This document shows, piece by piece, positions 11,170 to 22,479 of a DNA stretch of 64,000 nt. The first letter of the stretch is position 1. Each line of letters begins with the position of its first letter. The stretch lies in the NCBI GenBank assembly GCA_032871835.1, contig CM065295.1, positions 87,165,819 through 87,229,818 of the forward strand, in the 5' to 3' direction. Both the position numbers and the translations under genes were made by a program. Under the pieces are notes generated by a model. That model was given only the letters and a program-made list of their open reading frames with translations. It was not told where the DNA came from and made no database searches. The DNA comes from Dipteronia dyeriana (lineage: Eukaryota; Streptophyta; Magnoliopsida; Sapindales; Sapindaceae).

Positions 11170-11172
11170 TCA

Positions 11173-11603
11173 TAGTTTAATCACATCCATCATCCTCTTC
11201 ATCCTCTACATTTCTTTGAGAGATGTTATTAAAAACCACCTTATAGTTTCATTTTTGGTGAAAATCCCTCTTTCGTTAGCTATATTTTAATATTTATAAT
11301 AAAAATACAATTTTACACTTCAACTCAAATATATAAGATTTTAAAAAACATTTTAAAAAATAAAATTTAATAATTAAAAAAATAGAAAAATAGAAAAAAA
11401 AATATATCTCCATCGTATATTTCAAAGATGAACGATGGAGATTATTTTCTATAAAAAAATTAAAAGAAGGAAATTTTGTTTTTGAAATTGTAAATAAGGA
11501 AATTTTAATTTTAAGAAAAAGACCGATATTAAACAAAAAAAAAACGTGATGGACGGTGGAGATTGAAACATAAAAACTAGAATTAAAGAAAAACCTACAA
11601 AAC
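11173..11603. other. AT-rich intergenic stretch
   Basis: Very AT-rich sequence with long A and T runs. A short inverted repeat, AATATATCTCCATCGT with ACGATGGAGATTATTT, lies around 11401-11446. No coding signal beyond homopolymer-driven frames. Confidence 0.5.
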
Positions 11604-12165
11604 CTTGATAATTGGATGGATAAGCTAAACTAGCATCCAACTCAGTAGGTGTCTCCAAATTGTTTCCAGGCTTTGTTTCATAGCGGATATTTCGAACTCT
11701 CCGCCTTCTTCTACGATTCTACGAAGACCAACCCTTGTTGTTATGCAAGAATTACAATTAGGACAGTATAAATCATGTGTATTTTGCTTCTGTAATACCC
11801 TCTCGACGTCTAAATCAGTGAATTCATTGTCAATTTCTTCTATTTAAGTCAACCTCTGCATCTTCTTGGGCAGTATTTTGAAGATCCTCCAAATTGTTAA
11901 TGTTTTTGTCATGTAACTTTTGTATTGTTACTGGGCTCAAACCAGAAAGGCTTTCATTTTCCAAATGTCTCCCATTTCCATTGCTGGTTTCAGTGCTTGG
12001 AATTTCAAACTTGTTTGTCTTCAAATTCAATTCTTCATCTGTGGAATTTGCCTCAGAAACAGAAGAAGAATCGGTAGCATTGTATTTGATTCCAGAAACT
12101 TGATGAGCAGATCCATTGCCTGCAAACCATGCAATATTGAAATATTTATGAACAAAATGTCCCAC
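11604..12165 (-). pseudogene. Fragment resembling 'membrane protein of ER body'-like (VIT family) gene
   Basis: Read on the minus strand, an open stretch ends in NLEDLQNTAQEDAEVDLN. After a +1 shift near 11845 the frame reads FTDLDVERVLQKQNTHDLYC and then CPNCNSCITTRV. After another shift near 11715 it reads RRRRRRVRNIRYETKPGNN and on to DASLAYPSNYQ, followed by a GT donor (CAAG/GTTTTG, exon end at 11604). The HDLYCPNCNSCIT-R block followed by an Arg cluster is what I remember from plant MEB1/MEB2-like proteins of the vacuolar iron transporter family. The membrane (VIT) domain itself is not found. At least two frameshifts make this a broken copy. Confidence 0.5.
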
Positions 12166-12596
12166 TATTACATGAGTAAAATTTAGAATTTAGGAACATA
12201 TAAAAAAAAATCTACAAAACATACAACATGGATCAGCCAATAATTATAGCAGTCATCCTGTATCAAGAGGACACATAAAGGGTTACTACTTTGTACTTAC
12301 TAGCATTTTAGCATTTTAGATAGAAATTAAACAGGCTTGACATTGTTGGGTGGTTGCCACTGAAGTGATTAAGCAGAGAGTAGTAACTAGTAAGGTGATT
12401 TTATAGTTATGATTCAAGTACCTCTTAGTATAAGCGAGGGACGATAGGTCCAATAGCAATGGCGACATTTTCATAATCCTTGAGTCAATCACAAACAAGA
12501 CAAGGTAATGCAAAATACAACCAGACAAGGCATGTGGCACTCAATATCATTTCCCTTTCTCTTTCTCTATAAAAGAATGTGGATTTGGGTTTCGTA

Positions 12597-12810
12597 CCTT
12601 GGTGGGTTTCAAAGTAGACGCTCTTGTTGTGGTAATTTTCCTCAGTTTTCTCCTCTGCTTCATTGTTGAAGGCGAGGGCGGAAGAATGTGGAGGCCAGCA
12701 GGGGCTTTCAAAATAAAACCAATTATCAACTCTTGTTCCACTTGTATATATCTTAACTCTAGCACTGTTCTCTACACTATTGGTCATTGGTGTTTGTGTC
12801 GTTGATGTAT
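12597..12810 (-). pseudogene. Possible upstream exon of the same ER-body-protein-like remnant
   Basis: The minus strand is open from about 12810 down to a good donor (CACCAAG/GTACGA at about 12597). It carries WPPHSSALAFNNEAEEKTEE and ends KSVYFETHQ, which loosely fits the exon border seen before the zinc-finger-like part of MEB proteins. That zinc-finger part is missing from 12170-12590. The link to the fragment at 11604-12165 is an inference. Confidence 0.3.
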
Positions 12811-13145
12811 TTAATGATGGATGATTTCGACATCTCCATTGCTTCCTCCAATATTTATTAGTTATATTAAATTTAACATTCGATTTTGACATCTAAAATG
12901 TGTGTAATTTTTAAGGATTATTGTATTTGTTACGGTTAATTGTATTTTCCATTATTATCTCCTTCGCCTAATTTAATTGAAAATTTATATAAACATATTA
13001 AATGGTTTTTAGGTTTGTACATCATAATAGTCCCGACTATTGAAAATCAAGGTTAGCACTATAGTTAAGCAACTTAATACTATTGATTCTTTCTTTAAAA
13101 GAAAGTACTATATATGAGTTTACCAAAGTGAGGTCGTTTTGAAAA

Positions 13146-13470
13146 AAATGTTACAGCTCCCGCTATGTGCGCTGGTGAGTGGCGCTAGTCGAGTAGCGCA
13201 CCACCAGCGCACAACCTAAATTTTCAATAGGCACTGGTAGAGTGGCACAACTCAATGGCGCATGACAAGCGACGATCCACTGATATGTTGCGCTGGTGAG
13301 CCTGCGCTAGTCGAGTAGCGCACCACCAGCGCACAACCTACTTTCTCAATATTGCACGGGTGAAGTAGCGCAGCTCAGTGACGCATGACAAGCGACGACC
13401 CACTGATATGTTACGCTGGTGAGGCTGCGCTAGTCGAGTAGCGCACCACCAGCACACAACCTACTTTCTC
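13146..13470 (-). repeat. CpG-rich tandem repeat with palindromes inside the Sirevirus LTR
   Basis: A unit of 121-123 bp is repeated about 2.7 times, with landmarks TGCGCTGGTGAG at 13168, 13289 and about 13412. Each unit holds TGCGCTGGTG facing CACCAGCGCA and GCGCTAGTCGAGTAGCGC, so it can fold into GC-rich hairpins. It stands out sharply in GC and CpG content from the AT-rich surroundings. Confidence 0.85.
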
Positions 13471-13479
13471 AACAACACA

Positions 13480-13804
13480 CATTTTCAACAAGTACTAGGG
13501 TGATGGAGATGCATCATATACTAATGTCTAACATGACATGGAACTTTAATCACAAGATGCAAATAAATCAAGAAGAGTTATTTAAACATGAATGCACACA
13601 AGTATAAACACACAACATATATAAATAAGAGTTATGCATGAATTTGTAAGTGTGTGCAACTATCTCTTCAAAGCAAGTAAGCACAAGAATTTTACCTTTG
13701 GTGCTTCTTCTCTTGAGGTCTTAAGAGCCTAAGTTACCCTTACATAAAACCCCAATATGTGGTTAGTTCATGAAATAAGCCAATCAATAAATGAGGACTT
13801 TACA
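13480..13804 (-). repeat. U3-side part of the Sirevirus 3' LTR
   Basis: On the minus strand the LTR begins TGTAAAGTCCTC at 13804, right after the terminal purine tract, and runs without coding sequence into the CpG-rich repeat at 13470. Its far end is probably between 13040 and 13140, but no clear terminal dinucleotide could be fixed and no second LTR is in the window. Confidence 0.55.
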
Positions 13805-15104
13805 ATCCCCCCCTTTGACTATTTTGTGATAAAACCACCACTCATATTGATCCTCAAAATACAAAATAAAACACCGATGAGATATTCTACATTACAAATA
13901 GATATACATAAAAAAAATTCAGATCTTCAATCTCTTGTAGAACTATCAACCCTACACACAAAACAAAAACAAAAACAAGTACACTTTCCAAACCAAGTGT
14001 ATGTGAGATGATCAAGTGAATATAAAACAAAAGCATTTGCATTTATGTGAATGCAATGTGCAATGCTCCCCCTCAAAGGGTTACTCCCCCTAAATGTAAT
14101 CTCCCCAACATGTACTACTCCCTCTTACCAAGTTCCCCTTCAACCACTAATGCTACTCCCCTTTTTTGTCATGATATATGCAAATAAGGAGTTCCCAACC
14201 GGGTCACTCAAGGCAAAGAGAGAAAGAAGCATACAAGACAATTTACATAATCATATAAGCCACATTTATGCAACTCAATTAATAGGAGAGAAACAAGGAG
14301 ATTTATTTTAAGAAAATGTGTGAATCAAAAATGTTTTGCATACAAGACATGTTGCATTCAAGTCAAAAAACAATGGTATTTGGCAAAACAAATGACAAAG
14401 GTTTTCAATAGAATTCAAACCAATTTCACAATTTGTCATAAGAGAGGCAAGGATATAGAGTTTCCATAGATATCAAGTTTGAAGAGTACTATATCCAACT
14501 TTATAGGTGAAACATGGCATGAGCGACTTTGCACCCGATTTGATTTTTCCGGGTAAGATACATGTATGATAGTAGCCATGTTCAACTAATAAAGAAAAAG
14601 AGACATTGATTAAACATTTTAGTCTCACTAGCATTTTCACACAATGTTTTGCATTCAACAATTCATGCTTTTCATTTTTCATTAGCATGTCATTACAGAA
14701 TCATCATGTCATGGAGATAACTATAGGTCATTCAATATGTACTTCCTATGTAGATCTCCTAGTCCAAAAATACATGTTTGAACATAAATATGATATGGAT
14801 TGTAATCAAAGCAAATTTCACACTTATTGAAGAAAATGTAATATAATATAATATAAGTGCAACCAAGCTACTCAAGCAATCAATAAAGGAGCATAAATAT
14901 TTTCAAATTTTTTACATGCAACAAGTATACAATAGCTCTCTTTGCTTGAGTTCCCCATATGGGGTCAAAGACCAAAACTCATCACTCCATGCGACAAATC
15001 CCAATAGATCTACTAAATCCACTGGACCTAGTTGAGCTTATGGGTGAAAACTTAGCACAATGACAAGCGGGTTCATTTTTTTTAATCCACTTAGGTGAAA
15101 CATT

Positions 15105-16428
15105 TTATTTCCTATTGGTCAATAGTACATAGGCTCTAGATGTCCTAGGAACAAGCAAATGTGGTTCATTTTTCCTAGAGACATGCACCTTGGCTTTATC
15201 CTTTTTCTTCTCTACCATGTTTTCAATTCTACACAATTTTATAAAACGAAAACAATTTGGTCTAATGTGACCATCAATATCATAAAAATGATATGTAGGA
15301 ATAAAGTTAGGAATCATACCATAACTATGAGGATGCATTGGAGCCTTCCCATATCTTTGTGGTTGTCTTGGTTGTTGATAAGGATCTCTCCTTCTTTGTT
15401 GTTGAACAAGACTAGATTGTTTCCTCGGTTGAGCTTGCATAATAGGTCTCTTCCCTTGATGGATTTTCAGTTTAGGGAAGTTAGCTTGAGGTAGACTTTT
15501 TGATACCACCTCTACTTGAGCACTTCTTAAACACTCTCCTATGTCAAGTTTCTTCCTAGGTGATTGATGAGGAGGCGGAGGCTCTTTGAAGTCCATGCTT
15601 TTGACAAATACCTTTTTTCTAGGAGTTGAGGTTTCCTTGTCATCTTCAAAGCCTAGACCTCTCTTGTCACTTGGCTTCTTGCCAATCCTCAACATATGGT
15701 CAAGTTTCTCCGTACTTAAAGTCATTTTAACAATCAACTCTCTAGCCTCACTAAGCTCCTCCTTCAAGCTCTCTTTCACCTCTCTTCCATTCTTCACTTT
15801 CTCACTTAAATGAGTAACCTCGGTTGATAGCTTGAGGTTCTCTTCCTTTAACCTTTGAACCTCTTTCTCCATCTTCAACCTTAGACTTGAAAAATGCTCA
15901 ATGGACCTTTCAAGGTTCATGCTCTTTACATTTTCATTTGTAGAGTGAGATAAGACACTTTCATTACTTGAGTAATCATTAATGGCCCTTGTCATATTGG
16001 CATCATCAACATAAGTAGCTTCATTAATCACTCTCTTAGCTACTTTTTCATCACAACCTTCTTCAAGGTTGTAAACTAAGGCTTTGTTACCTTTTTCTAC
16101 ATCTTCCACAAAGGAGGCTCCAAAAGCCGTGTAGTTAGGAATAATCTCTTCATCACTAGAAGAATCATCTCTTTTATTGGAGTTATCACTTCCACTATCA
16201 ATTGATGAGGTGGCCACCACCTTTTCTTTCTTCTTCTTCTTCTTCTTCGAATTAGCACATTCTGGGGTAAAGTGGCCTATCCCACCACATTCATAGCATC
16301 GGACTTGCCTAGGCTCAAACTTCTTGAAGGGAGATTTTTTCTTCAAGTCTTGACCCTTGGATCCAAAACCCTTCTTCTCGGACTTGTAGAATTTCTTAAC
16401 TTCCTCATTAACAAGGCCATTTATTCGT
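15105..16428 (-). pseudogene. Sirevirus-type gag, N-terminally truncated
   Basis: The frame is open on the minus strand from about 16428, with stops and a shift before it. It gives a Lys-rich start, a CCHC knuckle CYECGGIGHFTPEC, a Lys run and an acidic Ser-rich part. A long heptad-like region (EKEVQRLKEENLKLSTEV and following) is probably a coiled coil. Then come Pro/Gln/Arg-rich sequence and a second knuckle-like CDIDGHIRPNCFRF that lacks its first Cys (reads HFYDIDGH). Two knuckles either side of a coiled coil is the Sirevirus/Maximus gag layout. No protease motif follows the stop at 15105. Confidence 0.75.
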
Positions 16429-16559
16429 TCGAGTCATCAATCTCCTTATTCTCATCAAATTAACCATATTTACTAAATTGTAAGTAGATGAACCCATAGG
16501 GACAGGGTGCACATAAGTTTTGATTATTGTCTTGTTGTTTGCTTTATTAAATAGAGAAA

Positions 16560-16757
16560 TAATGTTAAACTTTCCATCTAAATTTTCACTTTTTTCATCC
16601 CAATATATATGACAGGTAAGATATCAAATTGTGAGTGGATACACATTAATTATACTTTATCTCACCTACCACATGTATCCACTCACCATGTAACATTTCA
16701 AGTGTCACATATGTTAGGATGAAAAATATTATATTTTAGATGGGATGTATAGCCTTA
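16560..16757. mobile_element. Small MITE-like inverted-repeat element
   Basis: The left end contains CCATCTAAATTTTCACTTTT and the right end, on the other strand, CCCATCTAAAATATAATATT, both followed by a ttcatcc phrase. An inner inverted repeat GTGAGTGGATACACA/TGTATCCACTCAC (about 16632-16692) allows near-complete folding. Not assigned to a superfamily. Confidence 0.55.
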
Positions 16758-16920
16758 CTGTAATTAGAGTCAGAGGCCCATGACCCACCGAATATAATGA
16801 GATCAAGTCATCCAATATATTTTAATATTTATATGTGCATCAAACTCAACACACAAACACCCAAATTCCCCAACAACGAGGCGGTACAACACCAACACAC
16901 CATTCACATGTTTGTCTAAC

Positions 16921-18398
16921 GGGATATTATTGATTTAGTATCTATATTTTTAAAAATTATTTATTTATTACTCACTTATTTATTTTTCACTGGATTGATA
17001 TCTATGTTTTAAAAAACCACTCAAATTGATCCCTTTGACCAGAATTTTAATGGTCAACCATCACATAAAATACAAAATTCCTTTTTTACCCTTTACTTTA
17101 AAATAAAAAAGAAAACTTTTATTTTCTTAATTTTATTTATAATCATATATTAATTTAAAAAAAAGGAAAGAAATATAAAATTTATTTTCTTATATTAAAA
17201 CCCTTCAAACCCTTCAAACCCTTCAAACCCTCCCCACTAGTCACCGCCGAAATCGATCTCTAGCTACTAAACCACCATCATCGACCCTTCAAACCCTTCA
17301 AACCCACCAAACCGTCCATATCCCAACACCAAAACATGTACTTGGGTTTGTTTCGATTAGAATCAAGTTCTAGTTCGAACCAAATCTAGGTTCCTTTTGG
17401 TTCGAACCCCGTTCTGCTTCGAACCAGATCTTGGTTCGTTTCACGGCGGTCGGCGGGAGATAAGAAAGATGGGTTTTCATGGCAGTGGGAGATTTACTTC
17501 TTCTGGGTTTCATGGAAGTAATTTAAAGCTTGACGCGCATGTAGGACGATGATAGAGGTGCGATGTAGGGAAAATAATGATAGCGGTGCGATAGGGGCAG
17601 GTGGGACGATGATGGAGGTGCGATAGAGGGCAGATAATGAGCACTGCCGTCGTCAAAGATGGGGCATTCTTCTTTATTCTCCAGATTGATCAATTTTCTA
17701 GGTTTTTTTATGTGAACTTGATGTGATTTTAATTGAATGAGAAGTATTATTGTATTTGATTGGGATTATTAGAATTGGTTGGATTTATGGATTTAATTTC
17801 TGGTTTTTGTTTGTGTGATTTGATGGAAGAAAGTTTGATTGTGTTTGGAGAGTGAGATCGATGTGGTTTGTGTTGTGGTTTTTGTGAGATCGATGTGGAA
17901 TTGATCGTGTTTGGAGAGTGAGATTGATGTGGATTTTGTGAAAGAAGGAGAATTTATGGGTTTGTGGTTTTTGTGAAATTGATGTGGGTTTGAAGAGACT
18001 AATTTCGTGGCTTGATGATTATGTTTGATAAAGATGAAAATATGTGGGATTTTGGAGGATGAAGGATGAAGTGAGAGAAGATGATGTTAGTAAAATCTGG
18101 AAATTTTGAGTTTAAAAATTCTAGATTTTTTTTTAATTTTGTAATTACTCTCTTGTTTATAAATTTATAATTTGTATTATTTAATTTTTTTTTTCTATTT
18201 GTTTGTGTGTTGACACATTGCATATCAATGTTTAGAGACTAAAATACTCTTAGAACCGTTTAATTTGACTACCAGTCGACTAACAGAATGATGAAATTGA
18301 GTGGTTTTAAAAAATATATGACCAATCCTGTGAAAAATGAATAAGTGAGTAAAAAATAGATAATTCAAAAAAATATAGAGACTAATCAATAATATCCC
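16921..18398. mobile_element. Mutator-like non-autonomous element with ~110-bp inverted ends
   Basis: The left end GGGATATTATTGATTTAGTA and the complement of the right end GGGATATTATTGATTAGTCT stay similar for about 110 bp, including a shared ttactcacttatt phrase. Flanks ttgtctaac (16912-16920) and ttatctaaa (18399-18407) match 7 of 9, a decayed 9-bp target duplication. Long inverted ends plus 9-bp duplication indicate Mutator. The interior lacks a transposase. It has a CCCTTCAAA repeat at 17201-17233 and a second run at 17285, GGTTCGAAC-type phrases around 17370-17440, and a repeated ggtgcgata segment (17555-17630). Confidence 0.65.
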
Positions 18399-18399
18399 T

Positions 18400-18643
18400 T
18401 ATCTAAATGGATAGTGTTAATCAAAAGTCAACATTTCTACCCTATAAAGTTAACACATCACCTCTTAACAAAAATGGTAATGCATCTCCTTTTTATATAT
18501 ATATATGGTAAGAGGTTCAAATTCCAACATACGTATTTTACAAGTATGTGTATGGAGTAGTTATCTCCTATATTTTATAAGTATATATGGAGGATAGTTG
18601 TCTTCCGTAGATCTCGACAATTATATTGTAATAGTTTTTGTAA

Positions 18644-18698
<55 letters not shown>

Positions 18699-19415
18699 GT
18701 AACACAGCTAAATTTGATACCATCTTTAATGCATGTGCTACTGTTAATACTAAATTTGGTACAAAAAAATGTAAAATCCTTAATTTGATACAACAATTTA
18801 GCATTGTATTCTCATGCACAATTGTATTTAAAACGCTATTTTTATTATTTTATCAATTAAAATTATTAAAGTCAATACTTACCATTAATACATTTATTAA
18901 ATTACCGATGAATAATTGGTTGAAATAGATTTTGATTGAAATATCATTAATGTACATTAAATTTAAATTGTTGTAAATATTTAAAAAATAGATATAATAA
19001 CATTATTATAATTAAAAAGGTAACATTTATTATTGTACCAGATTTAACATATGTTATATTGTGTGTCAAATTTAACACATAATATAGTATATGTCAAATT
19101 TAATAAAATATTTGTCACTACATTAAAGAATTTTTTTTATATTCTATACTAAATTTTAATATCAAGACGTTAATTAAGTACACCATTGAAGATGCTCTGA
19201 TGAGCATAAGATGACAACCACCTTAACATAAATATCACTATCATAATTCAGTCATACCATGACATACAATAAAAAACATTAAATGTTAGTGGGTACACAG
19301 GTAGGTTGGTAGATCTCGATCCAGTATTGTGATTTTGTGAACCCTTGGACCAATATTTTCCCAACGTCAACCTCTCACTGTTGCAACATCTTCTTAAAAC
19401 CACTCAATTTCATCC
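18400..19415. other. Intergenic with (TA)n and a MITE-like stretch
   Basis: No gene. A perfect (TA)n microsatellite occupies 18649-18695. From about 18705 to 19200 the sequence looks like a MITE: the right end ccattgaagatgctctga resembles the common plant ending AGAGCATCTCCAATGG on the other strand, and ataccatctttaatgcatg on the left is its diverged partner. Confidence 0.45.
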
Positions 19416-19440
19416 TTAGTTATAATCATCAGATCGAGAG

Positions 19441-21330
19441 ATGCACAAATCACCGCACACCAAAAAGGCAAAAACACGAATTACAAAAAATGTCAGGGCC
19501 CAAGACCTACCTGTCGTCCTCGTACACCGTCTCCCTGCTTTCAACCTCCTTTTCAAGAGTCGACTCCACAATCACTTCACTCTCCTCCACCCACCTCTCG
19601 ACTCTCCTGACTCAGTTCACTCCTTCCTCTCCCGCCACGCTGCCTCCATACGAGCCCTCGTCGCTGTCGGCTCCACCCCCGTCAAATCTCAAATTCTCGA
19701 CCTCCTCCCCGCTCTGGAAATCGTCGTCTGCTCCAGCGCCGGAATTGACCACGTCGAACTCTCTGAGTGTCGCCGACGTGGCCTTCTTGTAACCAGTGCC
19801 GGTAACGCATTCTCCGAGGATGTCGCCGATTATTCCGTCGCGTTGTTGATCGATGTTCTGAGGAGGGTTTCGGCCGGTAATCGGTTTGTTCGGGCCGGCT
19901 TGTGGCCCCAACATGGATCGTATCCACTTGGCTCTACGGTTCGTTTTTTTTTATTGGATACATGCATTATATTTATACTAAATACATTATTAATTTTTAC
20001 TTCTTCATTTTTTTTTATTTGGGTAATTTCTTTTCATTTTGTTATATATTATGAATTTGAGTGAAGAGCATGCATGGCGATTAGTTACTAATTTACTATA
20101 GATGACAAGTGAATTCAAAATATATATATATATATTTTTTTGGAGATAATGATCATTATAATTAGGCCCGGTCATAGGGAGAGTAAGTGAAACGACCGCC
20201 GACCGCCTAAGGTTTCTGATCCGTAAGACCCCCAATTCTTTTTTTTTTTAAATGATTTTACATGTAACCCTGGAATGAACTAAAAATGAGTTTAAAAAAT
20301 TCACTGAATATCTAATTTTTTCAAACTAATAAACCCATAAAATAAGTTCAAAATAGATCCACTAAACATGTTTCTTTTTAAGAGGTCCATAAATTATAAA
20401 ACTCAATTATTAGAGTGTTGAATACTTGAATCTTAATCTCACTAATTATTATTTTTTATATATTAACAAAACGGTATAACACTTTTATTATATTGATATT
20501 TACAAGTATTTATTAGAGAAAAAAAATATATAATAAACATACATAAAGTATTGAGGGTTTATTTTTTATACTTCATCTCGGACACCGAAAATCTGAATGC
20601 CGGCCCGATTATAATAGGCACATAGTTGCATATAATGAAACGTAAAACCAAAGATCAAATGAACGTAAATTGACCACCGTCCAATCTGTCTTGGTGCTAA
20701 AGAACTTCCATTCAGTCTGATTGTCAAATTCCAGTTGTCATCGTAACATTATTACAAGTGGTATATATAAAAAAAAATGCATGTAATGTGACATTTTTAA
20801 TTTAGAGTACGTTTTTAAATTTCTCTGTAGGATATGACATTAGTTCTTGCATGTCATGGTATGAACTGCAGTTGGTTGGAAAGCGAGTTGGGATTGTAGG
20901 ACTTGGGAGCATAGGCTCTGAAATCGCAAAAAGACTTCCGGCCTTTGGCTGTAGTATTGCTTACACATCGAGAAAAAAGAAGTCAGGTGTTTCATATCCA
21001 TTCTTTGAGAATGTCCATGACCTCGCTGCTGATAGTAATGTCCTTATTGTTTGTTGTGCTTTGACCAATCAAACCCGTCACATGATTAATAAGGATGTCA
21101 TGATGGCACTAGGGAAGAAAGGCGTGATAGTTAATGTTGGCCGCGGTGCTCTTATTGACGAGAAGGAATTGGTACAGTCCTTGTTGCGGGGTGAGATTGG
21201 TGGCGCTGGTCTTGACGTGTATGAGAATGAACCCCATGTCCCGGAAGAGCTGTTTAAGTTGGATAATGTCGTATTGTCTCGACATGTTGCTGTCATGACC
21301 CTGAATCTTTCGAAGCATTGCAGGATGTGA
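19441..21330 (+). pseudogene. HPR3-like reductase, copy B, two frameshifts
   Basis: Exons 19441-19938 and 20872-21330 correspond to the two exons of copy A. One base is missing about 9 bp after the ancestral ATG (19490), so that ATG is out of frame. The enzyme frame is now open from the ATG at 19441, which adds a basic N-terminal extension (MHKSPHTKKAKTRITKN). The exon 1 end changed from AAG to ACG before the GT donor. Another base is missing in a C run at about 21299, so the product diverges right after LSRHVAVMT and ends 11 residues later, losing the C-terminal helix region. The Rossmann motif and catalytic Arg, Glu and His codons remain. A truncated product of 318 residues is possible but function is doubtful. 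Confidence 0.85.
20163..20607. mobile_element. hAT-type MITE in intron of HPR3-like copy B
   Basis: A 445-bp insertion is bounded by TAGGCCCGGTCATAGGGAG on the left and GAATGCCGGCCCG on the right. An exact 8-bp target duplication ATTATAAT (20155-20162 and 20608-20615) flanks it. Termini of the CAGGGCCGG type plus an 8-bp duplication fit hAT. It is absent from the same place in copy A, so it inserted after the duplication. Confidence 0.8.
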
Positions 21331-21847
21331 TCATTGGCAACTTGCTGGCATTCTTCTCGAATAAACCTTTGCTGTCACCGGTCCAGCTGGATTGAAGATT
21401 ATGATCATCGATATAATAAAATGCTGCTTGTTGCAATTGTTAGAATGGCAGACGTTCAGGTAAATGCGTGTCATGCCATTGGCAGCTTCGTTGTATTATC
21501 GTTCTGGACATGTTGAGTCAAGCTGCCTTCACTTGCTTTCCATAGTGTATTTCGTTCTCGGCTGTTCAAGATCACTTGAACAATGATCTTCTGAATAAAT
21601 GATGTCCTTGAAGGCTAATTTGTTCCAAACACAATTTTTCTGTTATCAGGCATTGTTGCTCAGCAATTGATTCTTGGCTTGGTAATACTAATATAGAAAC
21701 ATATTGAATGCTTATTTGCTGATTTTATTATTCTAATTGTGGATGTTTCCATTAATTTTATTGTAATCAGATTGTTTCAAAAAGATAAGCTAAAACACTT
21801 CAAAAAGATAAGCTAAAACACTTCGTTAATCTTCTTAGTTTTTTTTT

Positions 21848-22179
21848 AAGGTTAATTGCACTAATTTACCCTTACTTTATTAGCTTTAACGGTTAACTAA
21901 TCTTGACCCGTGAAAACCAAATATAACCCTGACACATCATCCTAAATATAAAATATTTTTAAATATATAAAATATCTTTTAATTTAAAAATATTTTATAT
22001 TTTAAATGATGTGATGACGATATTTGACTTTTAAAAGGTCAATATTAGTTAACCATTAAAATTACAATTAAAATTAACAGATTGATTTGATGATAAGAGA
22101 TTTTTGTGTTAATTTATGATATCTTTTTGAAATCTCGTTAGATTTAATAAATTAAGAGTAAATTGGTACAATTAACCTT
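21848..22179. mobile_element. MITE in the 3' flank of HPR3-like copy B
   Basis: Ends AAGGTTAATTGCACTAATTT and (other strand) AAGGTTAATTGTACCAATTT are near-perfect inverted repeats. An inner palindrome around 21950-22010 (tataaaatatttttaaa and partner) adds to the fold. Copy A lacks it. Confidence 0.75.
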
Positions 22180-22285
22180 TTATTTTACAAAATCATTTCA
22201 TCGTAATGAGATTCATGGTTCATCTAAAGGAAATCGTAATCCTAGTTCTTGTTTAAATGTTTCTAGAGATTCTAAGGCTAATATA

Positions 22286-22468
22286 CTATAATTTGGATCT
22301 TCTACTGACATGATCTTTTTCCCGATCTTATTTAATCTCGTGATACATAAGCATTACAATGAATATGTGGTTAAGATGTGATTAATTTCCATAAATACTT
22401 TATCAATAACCAATCATAAAAATGTCAGAAAAAAAATCAGATTAGTAGAAGATTCAAATCCAATATAG
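22286..22468. mobile_element. Short MITE with TTTGGATCTTCTACT-type ends
   Basis: The left end ATAATTTGGATCTTCTACTG and the complement of the right end TATTGGATTTGAATCTTCTA face each other with small indels. Copy A reads straight through this site (gctaatatagaaacac), so it inserted after the duplication. Borders are uncertain by a few bases. Confidence 0.55.
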
Positions 22469-22479
22469 TAACACATTCA

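Larger units (their letters stand above)
13040..16465 (-). mobile_element. Truncated Sirevirus/Maximus-type copia element, gag only
   Basis: Read on the minus strand it contains the C-terminal part of a two-knuckle gag (15105-16428), then about 1.3 kb of non-coding DNA. That DNA carries several GGGGGAG purine tracts (about 14030-14170). A terminal tract, CAAAGGGGGGGAT, lies at about 13805-13817 and abuts an LTR that starts TGTAAAG at 13804. Repeated purine tracts and a CpG-rich LTR with palindromes are known Sirevirus features. No protease, integrase or RT is present and the 5' end is lost near 16465, so the copy is defective. Confidence 0.7.

Noticed and set aside
18510..18535. B-box-like ggttcaaattcc as a SINE or tRNA
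   Set aside because: No A box at the right distance and no target duplication.
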